Below, in pieces: positions 60,025 through 64,000 of a DNA stretch of 64,000 nucleotides (position 1 is its first letter; every line of letters starts with the position of its first letter). Location of the stretch: NCBI RefSeq assembly GCF_947179165.1, contig NC_077240.1, forward strand, positions 24,594,001-24,658,000, read 5' to 3'. Below the pieces are notes generated by a model. It was given only the letters and a program-made list of their open reading frames with translations. It did no database searches and was not told the DNA's origin. The position numbers and the translations under genes were made by a program. Source of the DNA: Solanum dulcamara (Eukaryota > Streptophyta > Magnoliopsida > Solanales > Solanaceae).

Positions 60025-63000
60025 AGAGGAAGAGGAAGATTACATATGTCAGTTGGTATTTTATGTGTAAAAGGTCGAATGAAGAAGTGATTCACCTTAT
60101 TTTACATTGTCGGGTAGCGTCTCGCTTTTGGTGGAAAATACTGAGATGGTTTGCAATTCAGTGGATGATGCCAGGCAGCGTAAACAAGTGATGTTTAGTT
60201 GGACTCTTAGAAGATGGAGTGATTTTGTACACTTGAAGAATAGTCTCTTGGCCTTGTTCTTCTTCTGTGCGTCCACGAGGTTTCTTATTTGTATAGATGC
60301 TTAGGTGATGTACTGTCGTTTCTAGAAAGTTGTATCTTCTTGTAAATTTTTCTACTTTTTGTGTATACTTGTATACTGTCAATTTTTTGCCTTCATTAAT
60401 TAAGTTTTATTACTTTGTTACCTCAAAAAAACTGTGAAGGTAGATTGCCGGCACTTGATCTAAAAGCTAAATCACTAGACCTGTATGTCCTGCAGGGTCT
60501 GCATGAATCACTCTTTTAGTTTTCATCAGTTCTATGTTTAAATCTTTGCTGGAAATGTTACTTGAGATGTTTTCATCTAACAGGAATTCCGAGGAGCAAT
60601 TCCATTGGTAGAATTTCTGACTGCATCTCCAATCTGAACGATACATTAGCAAACTCAGAGGAGGCAATCCGTAGAGGGGAATATACTGTAATTAGAAGCT
60701 TGATTCGGGTATTAGAGGTAGCAAAACAATAACTTTCTATTTCAATAATTTTAGCAGATTTGACATTTTGTTGATTTAATATTGACTGGAGTTGTGCTTT
60801 ATAGGGTGGTGTCGAAGGCAAAAGACAAGTGGATAAGGTCATAGACAAATGTTCCTCTATGCAGGTAGGGGTGTATTATGTGTGAGAAAATATCTTGCTT
60901 CTACTATGGTTTGCATTTGGTTATTTTCTCCGCACAATCTGCTATTATGTCTTCTTGTTGGCATGATCTGCTTATTATGGTGAGAACAACCCATGAAGAA
61001 TCTTCCTATCATCCATTTTATTTCATCTCATTTTAGAATGCTTGAAGTTTTGCAGTTTCTTTTTGTGTGGGTCTGAGATAAAAAAAATTATGATGCAAAT
61101 TTTTGAATTTAATACGTGGATCTACATGCAGAACCTACGTGAATCTATTGCCATATATCGCAATAGCATTTTGCGCCAACCTGATGAGATGAAGAAAGAG
61201 GCAGCACTTTCATTTTTTGTGGAGTACCTAGAAAGATATTATTTCCTCATATGTTTTGCTGTATATCTCCATACACAACGAGATGCACTTTTTTCTGGCT
61301 CCTCTGCTCATTGCAGCTTTAGTGATTGGATGAAAGCAAGACTAGAGTTGTATAGTATAATCCGCCGGTAAGGATAAAATATTCTGCTATTATGTTTAAA
61401 GTGATTTCCTTACGTGATTTTATGTTACACTTTTGTCGTAGTCATTCTTATTATTGTTTTACTCTTTTATCTTTTTTGACACAATATTACTGCTGCAACC
61501 GACTCTTTTAGGTGGTTATCTTACATAATTTTTTCATGTCAGTATTTTGTCACTGATTCATGTGTATACAGTATACGTTTGTTTTTAGGCCTGAAAAACT
61601 TTCGTAAGCTTACAGAATATGAATTGTCTTATATTTATGTGAGAAATTTAAGAGATGCCTCCAGAATGCGAGCATAATTTGGCCAAAGTCGACGTCTAAT
61701 CTCCATATACTAAACTGATGTTCAGTTCAGTTGTTGAATGGCATCTGATCACCCTAGCAGCCATGCAATCTACTTGTTCATTAAATATTTAAGTATTCTA
61801 AACCACCAATATTATATGGAGAAAATTAACTACAATATTTCTCAAGAAAATCTATGCAATCACTAAGTTTGTTCAATTTGTCCCATCTTAGTTCCCTTTT
61901 AAGTTATTTGGTTTGGGGATTGGGGATTGGTATTTGGAGAGAACAGGTAGAAACATCTCTGTAAACTTGTGGATCTGAACTTTGAGAAGCCTCTCAAGTT
62001 TAGTAAGTCAGTTGTCTCTACTATGCGATGCATTGATCTAGTTACGTCCCATATGTGGCTGGTGTCCTGATTTACTTAAATGTTTCTAATGTCATGAAGG
62101 CTTCCTTGTAACATCTCATCTTTGTGGATGATGGTTTGTATTGAAAAAAATATTACTACATACGCTAGTTTATGATTCTTGACATTGGACTAGTGTTTAT
62201 AGAACTTTGTGAACACTTGTTTGCACTTTTAAGGGATGGTTTTTTTTACTGTAAAATCCCGAAGGAATCCTGCATTATTGGAAGACTTATATGCTAGAGT
62301 TGGCTGCAGGTTACTAAGGAGAGACCCAATGGGAGCACTTGGCTATGCGAGCCTGGAACCTTCTCTTGCGAAATTAGTTGACACTGCTGATGGTCGCCCT
62401 TCTGAGATGGGGCAAGTAGCTGCTTTGAGGAACGGAGAGGTTCTCGGACCTCAAACTGTTCTTAAGAGTGACCACTGTCCTGGCTGTCAACATCCTGGCT
62501 TACCAGAAATATTAGAAGGTGCTCCTAACTTTAGAGAAATTCCAGGATTTCCTGTATATGGTGTTGCAAATCCAACTGTCAGTGGGATTCGATCTGTAAT
62601 TCAAAGGATTGGTAGCTCCAAAGGTGGACGTCCAGTTTTCTGGCACAATATGAGAGAAGAACCTGTTATCTACATCAACGGAAAACCATTTGTACTCCGT
62701 GAGGTTGAAAGGCCCTACAAAAATATGCTTGAATACACGGTATGAATGCAATTTCGTGCAAATTTTAGATAAATAACTTCTGTCAGATCTTGTTACTGCT
62801 GATGATGCATAAACCCTTCATTTTGCATTGACGTACCATTGCCAAATGTGTGTGACATTGTATTTATCATTATATGGATCCTTAAAACAGGCCGTTAAAA
62901 CGATAAAAAATTGAATGGACCTGTATCAGATTCGTACTTGTCTCAGATACTCTTGCTCGGTCCTCGTTTCTAAAACTCTTTCTTGAATCCATATTTTTAG

Positions 63001-64000
63001 ACTTCTATTATGCTTCCAGAAGCCGTTCCTCTACCTTTTGGTTTTCTCTGATTTGGAAGAATGCAGCTTTTTCTTTCTTTCTTTCTTTTTCTTTTTCTTT
63101 TCACATCAAAATCAAGAAAAGTAGATCATGGAGCTTCTGTTTGATTATAAACTTTTGTCTTACTACCTTTAAAAGTTCTTGCAATTTCTTGTGTCACATG
63201 TATTAAATTTAGAAGATATTCTTATTGATATTAATTCCAATGAGATCTCAATACACTCCCTCTATTTCAATTTATGTGTCTTACTTTATTGGTCTGTTGA
63301 AAAAACAATGATATTTTCTATATTTAGTAACTCTTTTATTCCAAAACCCTACTTGGCATGTTTAAGACCACAAGATTCAAAGGGCATTTTGGTACGTTGT
63401 AGACATGTTTAGTTTAGAACCGTAAGATTCGAAAGTCTCCCTTATTTTTTTAACTCTGTGCCTAGTCAAATTAAGATACTTAAATTGACACGGAAGGAGT
63501 AGAACATCAAATATCTTTGCTTTAAGTCCCTTTTTTGAACCTTTGGCTGATTATTTTATCAAACACGACAATCTAATAAGTACTTCCTTTGTACCGAATA
63601 ATCAGATTGCATAAACTGGAATTCGTACCAAGCTGATTTTGATTGATTTCAAATGGTACAGGTAGTTCTATTTTGAATTACGCTTGTTTTTCAGTAACTA
63701 TTTTATCTTTAATCTTTCACTTGGAAGTTGTTAAAGTTCCTGTTCTCTATCTTAAAAGCCTTATTTTGTTTTCCTCGGTATACAATATTTTCATTTCTAG
63801 TGCAAGGGCTTCTTGTATTACAAAGTTTGCTGAAAATATAAGATGTTTCCTTCTTTTAAGTGGATTTGCTTTACGGTCTTGAATCCATCTATTACTTATG
63901 ATTTGGAGTTATGATGATTAAACTGGTGAGTTACAACTAAATGAATATAGGGGATCGATCGTGAAAGAGTGGAAAAAATGGAAGCTAGATTAAAGGATGA
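34688..64000 (+). CDS. Paladin-like protein with C-X5-R phosphatase motif, 3' incomplete
   Basis: Exons: 34688-34837, 38209-38340, 39328-39399, 41051-41121, 41239-41338, 41432-41530, 54431-54557, 60584-60717, 60805-60864, 61132-61367, 62310-62739, 63951-64000 and beyond. All junctions are GT-AG and in frame, giving about 553 codons of a family usually near 1250. The start [12 protein letters not shown] fits plant homologues; an in-frame ATG at 34679 is an alternative. Exons 1-3 and 11 hold duplicated modules (KSDHFPGCQ and [15 protein letters not shown] and GAPNFR; both followed by [20 protein letters not shown]). The phosphatase loop [12 protein letters not shown] places Cys225 and Arg231 in exon 7. 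Animal paladin (PALD1) is a cytosolic phosphatase-domain protein linked to receptor signalling; the plant function and enzyme activity are unproven. A second loop would be expected beyond the window. Confidence 0.95.
34838..36324. other. Intron 1 of the paladin gene, first part
   Basis: No repeat or gene named here. ATGTAACACCCAAGTCAAACT at 34965 resembles an LTR start, but no partner was found. Confidence 0.45.
36325..37655 (+). mobile_element. L1-type LINE, 5'-truncated, intron 1
   Basis: Encodes the C-terminal half of an L1-type ORF2 with frame breaks: [20 protein letters not shown] at 36328-36390, [20 protein letters not shown] near 36550-36600, then the zinc-binding domain ([19 protein letters not shown] near 37090-37140, [18 protein letters not shown] near 37190-37240) and [19 protein letters not shown]. 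It ends GAATACAAGTTACCAGTTTC plus A tract at 37647-37655. A run of 14 G residues (37341-37354) interrupts the frame. Confidence 0.9.
37656..39327. other. End of intron 1, exon 2 (38209-38340) and intron 2
   Basis: Apart from exon 2, nothing is recognised. A short (CT)n run lies at 38703-38730 and (AAT)n at 39045-39065. Confidence 0.5.
39507..40078 (-). mobile_element. L1-type LINE 3' fragment, intron 3
   Basis: The minus strand from 40078 encodes [20 protein letters not shown], then a Cys-His zinc-binding stretch ([19 protein letters not shown], 39945-39900) and, with frame shifts, [16 protein letters not shown] near 39725. It ends in an A tract (T run 39507-39514 on +). A related copy is at 53400-53835. 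Confidence 0.82.
40079..41050. other. Rest of intron 3, paladin gene
   Basis: May include the more upstream part of the same minus-strand LINE, but similarity is too weak to assert. The open frame at 40655-40882 has no recognisable domain. Confidence 0.35.
41701..42055 (-). mobile_element. L1-type LINE 3' end, intron 6
   Basis: The minus strand encodes [21 protein letters not shown] sequence near 41960-41910 and ends in the same tail as 37600-37655 and 51180-51240 (complement of GAAACTGGTAAAG), with an A tract seen as 17 T at 41701-41717. Confidence 0.85.
42056..42549. other. Unassigned intron 6 DNA with a G-quadruplex motif
   Basis: Nothing coding recognised. A run of TGGG repeats at 42469-42494 is a candidate four-stranded structure. 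Confidence 0.5.
42469..42494 (+). repeat. (TGGG)n G-quadruplex-forming tract
   Basis: Five consecutive G3 or longer runs separated by single T residues fit the standard quadruplex pattern. It lies on the non-template strand of intron 6. Confidence 0.8.
42550..43570 (-). mobile_element. L1-type LINE reverse transcriptase fragment
   Basis: On the minus strand: [19 protein letters not shown] and [20 protein letters not shown] near 43480-43380, the catalytic [11 protein letters not shown] near 43285-43255, NKHKETM near 43040, then [18 protein letters not shown] at 42735-42685. Several stops and shifts. No 3' tail, so both ends are lost. Confidence 0.9.
43740..43860 (+). mobile_element. Possible SINE fragment with B-box
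   Basis: GACTTGTGACCTAAGTCACA followed by AGTTTAAGCCC resembles the tRNA-derived head of a Solanaceae SINE, with the pol III B-box GGTTCRAGYCC diverged. No A tail was delimited. Confidence 0.4.
43935..44135. mobile_element. Stowaway-type MITE, decayed right end
   Basis: The left end TACTCCCTCTATCTCCATTTATGTG and inner GTCCGTCCTTAAAAGAATGA-type sequence match a widespread Solanaceae mariner-like MITE. The expected complementary right end is degenerate (GATGTATGGAGGTA). Confidence 0.65.
44180..44600 (+). mobile_element. LINE zinc-binding domain fragment
   Basis: Encodes [15 protein letters not shown] (44220-44265), [18 protein letters not shown] (44306-44360), a [15 protein letters not shown] block and [12 protein letters not shown] (44520-44555). 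It is the same LINE lineage as 58250-60430 and preserves the unexpanded Leu-Arg-Lys-Arg-Lys segment. Confidence 0.85.
44601..45640 (+). mobile_element. L1-type LINE fragment interrupted by an RTE tail
   Basis: The left part encodes [11 protein letters not shown] sequence and a [15 protein letters not shown] block (44680-44780). The right part (45370-45630) encodes [20 protein letters not shown] and [12 protein letters not shown]. Between them lies an RTE 3' end. The sequences TTCCAGTTCTGTGGAGG (44937) and TTCCAGATCTGTGGAAG (45309) look like the duplicated target. A 10-G run is at 45544-45553. Confidence 0.8.
44960..45308 (+). mobile_element. RTE LINE 3' UTR and TS-type tail
   Basis: Ends GCTGAGGGTCTTTCGG, TACCCTCCCCAGACCCCACT and a decayed (TTG)n, as at 9485-9615 and 58556-58680. 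The upstream T-rich stretch matches the usual RTE 3' UTR layout. Confidence 0.8.
45650..45967 (-). pseudogene. Unidentified coding-like fragment, about 90 codons
   Basis: From 45966 down, the minus strand reads MAIGLSIP, one TGA, then an uninterrupted mixed-composition stretch including [20 protein letters not shown] and [17 protein letters not shown] to a TAA near 45693. The composition looks like a real globular protein and not like LINE polymerase, but I cannot name the family. It abuts a truncated RTE endonuclease domain in the same orientation. It may be a captured piece of a host transcript. Confidence 0.45.
45974..46545 (-). pseudogene. RTE-type LINE endonuclease domain
   Basis: The open minus-strand frame of 182 codons begins [16 protein letters not shown]. 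It has the apurinic endonuclease blocks [53 protein letters not shown] and [11 protein letters not shown]. These Trp-Asn, Gln-Glu and Gly-Gly-Asp-Phe-Asn motifs are the catalytic signature. Such fragments are often mislabelled craniofacial development protein 2-like. After [12 protein letters not shown] (about 46020) the RTE similarity stops. Confidence 0.88.
46546..47235 (-). mobile_element. Probable 5' UTR of the RTE element
   Basis: Lies directly upstream of the RTE endonuclease frame on the minus strand. It is GC-rich with CGCCGG-containing segments (46855-47060), unlike the surrounding AT-rich intron. Its outer limit is uncertain. Confidence 0.5.
47262..50970 (+). mobile_element. Nearly full-length L1-type LINE (ORF2), decayed
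   Basis: Encodes in order: endonuclease start ([27 protein letters not shown] at 47296-47390; [12 protein letters not shown] at 47588), reverse transcriptase ([10 protein letters not shown] near 48905, [16 protein letters not shown] at 48995, [18 protein letters not shown] at 49182, catalytic [10 protein letters not shown] at 49323-49352), [13 protein letters not shown] (49530), [17 protein letters not shown] (49868), and the zinc-binding region (AWRS-like, [18 protein letters not shown] at 50494-50550). It ends in an A tract near 50964-50970. Many stops. YSDD replaces the usual YADD. Confidence 0.92.
50971..51240 (+). mobile_element. LINE 3' end, adjacent to previous element
   Basis: Encodes [12 protein letters not shown] sequence (50995-51025) and ends with the GGTGGCCAGCATGTCCTTAA tail and A tract at 51230-51240, the same family as 37600-37655. 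Confidence 0.8.
51310..51650 (+). mobile_element. LINE zinc-binding domain fragment
   Basis: Encodes [21 protein letters not shown] (51337-51400) and, in other frames, segments matching WNERNR-type LINE ends (51520-51560). Degenerate, without a clear tail. Confidence 0.6.
51651..52879. other. Unassigned intron 6 DNA
   Basis: No protein similarity recognised. The frame at 52142-52324 is short and unsupported. Confidence 0.5.
52880..53101. mobile_element. hAT-like MITE with TGGCGGAGCC end
   Basis: The left end TAGTGGCGGAGCCACAAC and right end GGCTTCTCCACTG are inverted relatives of a widespread plant hAT MITE. Flanks CCCAAAGG and CCCAGATG agree at only 5 of 8. It contains an (AT)n run at 52974-52993. 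Confidence 0.6.
53222..53261. mobile_element. Right end of a Stowaway-type MITE
   Basis: AACTCACATAAATTGGGACG followed by GAGGGAGTA is the typical right terminus. The left end was not found nearby. Confidence 0.6.
53400..53835 (-). mobile_element. L1-type LINE 3' fragment, relative of 39507-40078
   Basis: The + strand shares with 39507-39960 the ordered blocks TTTTATCAAGTAAAAGTATTTTCATT, GATTCTCTACAA, CACCAAAAGAAAATAAG, CTCTACTCCTTCAAAA and CCCACCATAA. Both are the minus-strand 3' ends of one LINE family, with the A tract seen as a T run at 53401. Confidence 0.82.
53836..54430. other. Last part of intron 6
   Basis: Nothing recognised beyond the splice acceptor at 54430. Confidence 0.5.
54632..54862 (-). 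mobile_element. LINE 3' UTR remnant
   Basis: TTTTTTTTATGAAGTAATTTC on the + strand is the complement of the LINE tail at 50940-50970 (GAAATTATTTACTTCATAAA). The sequence towards 54862 is its probable 3' UTR. Confidence 0.5.
54866..55210 (+). mobile_element. LINE 3' end, intron 7
   Basis: Encodes [40 protein letters not shown] and a tail region to about 55210. A run of 13 G (54866-54878) sits at its start. Confidence 0.82.
55211..55680. other. Unassigned intron 7 DNA
   Basis: No gene or named repeat seen. Confidence 0.45.
55690..56310. repeat. Degenerate minisatellite, units of about 100-130 bp
   Basis: The pair GACTCAAT-CC ... AGAGAAGAGAA..GACT followed by AGAATA-T-ATC-GAAATTCAAT recurs about four times (near 55735, 55815, 55905 and 56100). 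Copies are strongly diverged. Confidence 0.55.
56400..57960. repeat. Palindrome-rich dispersed repeat, relative of 26150-27990
   Basis: Shares with the intron 5 repeat of gene 1 phrases such as GGTGCTAA, TGGGACATGGG/TGGGACTTGGG and a CATACCTTGATAA-type segment, followed by a cluster of CCGTAG/CTACGG short palindromes (57440-57870). No coding capacity is seen. Probably a non-autonomous LTR element or part of its untranslated region. Confidence 0.5.
58556..58680 (+). mobile_element. RTE/TS-type 3' tail
   Basis: GCCGAGGGTCTTTCGGAAAC to TGGGATTATACTGGGC, closing with (TTG)n at 58660-58678. Nearly identical to 9485-9615. Only about 125 bp is present, so the copy is severely 5'-truncated or a SINE remnant. 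Confidence 0.85.
58750..59426. mobile_element. hAT-type MITE, 677 bp, exact 8-bp target duplication
   Basis: Ends CAGTGTTTTGGACGGCG and CACAACACTG, flanked by GTATTTGG on both sides (58742-58749 and 59427-59434). Subterminal regions are rich in GGCGA/TCGCC motifs. The open frames inside (both strands) are not recognisable proteins. Confidence 0.9.
59700..60041 (+). repeat. (AGGAAG)n/(AGG)n array inside a LINE reading frame
   Basis: About 340 bp of AGGAAG hexamers, with blocks of AGG triplets at 59825-59860, 59905-59930 and 59943-59970. The length keeps frame: LINE sequence reads NLRKRK before and [10 protein letters not shown] after, in the same frame. The result is a long Arg-Lys tract on + and a Pro-Leu tract on -. 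Confidence 0.95.
61368..62309. other. Intron 10 of the paladin gene
   Basis: No repeat or gene recognised. Splice sites CG|GTAAGG and CTGCAG|G flank it. Confidence 0.6.
62740..63253. other. Intron 11 of the paladin gene, first part
   Basis: No gene recognised. A (TTTC)n microsatellite lies at 63073-63099. Confidence 0.55.
63254..63499. mobile_element. Stowaway-like MITE, intron 11
   Basis: Ends CACTCCCTCTATTTCAATTT and AAATTGACACGGAAGGAG, an inverted pair, flanked by TA dinucleotides. Same superfamily as 43935-44135. Confidence 0.7.
63502..63950. other. Intron 11 of the paladin gene, last part
   Basis: Nothing recognised before the acceptor ATATAG at 63945-63950. Confidence 0.5.

Larger units (their letters stand above)
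58250..60430 (+). mobile_element. L1-type LINE interrupted by an RTE tail, a hAT MITE and a hexamer array
   Basis: LINE blocks in order: [13 protein letters not shown] near 58303-58340, [19 protein letters not shown] at 58455-58515, an RTE tail, a hAT element, then [12 protein letters not shown] at 59515, SVWIPRF at 59617, [10 protein letters not shown] at 59685, the expanded repeat, [24 protein letters not shown] at 60040-60110 and [14 protein letters not shown] C-terminus. It ends in an A tract at 60424-60430. Inactive. Confidence 0.88.

Noticed and set aside
59604..60191. Pro/Leu-rich frame on the minus strand and Arg/Lys-rich frame on the plus strand as proteins
   Set aside because: Both are produced by the AGGAAG array within a dead LINE. 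The plus frame is the LINE frame and not a host gene.
1..64000. Endogenous pararetrovirus or other viral insertion
   Set aside because: All reverse transcriptase segments are copia (YVDD/YIDD) or LINE (YADD/YSDD) type in retrotransposon context. No movement or coat protein was seen.

Overview
This window is nuclear DNA of a flowering plant. It is most likely from the nightshade family (Solanaceae), because several repeats match families I know from tomato, potato and tobacco: RTE/TS-type 3' tails ending in (TTG)n, TIR elements starting CTCCCTC, and TGTTGG/CCAATA copia LTRs. It is AT-rich, with spliced GT-AG genes and dense, nested transposable elements. No rRNA, tRNA, organelle insert, CRISPR array or bacterial-type gene was seen.

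Only two host genes can be supported, both on the + strand. Gene 1 (17606-28288, six exons, 286 codons) is the plant homologue of the spliceosome-associated C9orf78/Tls1 family. Gene 2 (starts at 34688, runs off the right edge, 12 exons visible, about 553 codons) is a paladin-like protein with a C-X5-R phosphatase signature. Its intron 6 is 12.9 kb and intron 7 is 6.0 kb; both are packed with non-LTR retrotransposon debris.

Layout: 1-6.7 kb is AT-rich intergenic DNA with old LTR-like repeats and a large ATT microsatellite. 6.75-12.35 kb is a decayed Ty1/copia element in minus orientation, split by an RTE LINE. 13.19-17.00 kb is a second copia element with both LTRs, target duplication, primer-binding site and polypurine tract, but an internally deleted coding region. 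17.6-28.3 kb is gene 1, with MITEs, a hAT element inside a LINE, and a solo LTR in its introns. 28.3-34.6 kb is intergenic, with a foldback element, a copia solo LTR, tandem MITEs and a hAT MITE. 34.7-64 kb is the paladin gene with at least ten LINE pieces in both orientations.

The most unusual structure is at 59700-60041. A hexanucleotide array of roughly 340 bp sits in frame inside the zinc-binding domain of an intronic LINE, and appears to have grown from a native Arg-Lys codon run. Others are a possible captured coding fragment next to an RTE endonuclease domain (45650-46020), palindrome-rich CCGTAG-type repeats (27300-27660, 57440-57870) and repeated GAACAG palindromes in the U3 of a solo LTR. 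I found no convincing new gene system; the window is chiefly a record of nested retrotransposition around two housekeeping-type genes.
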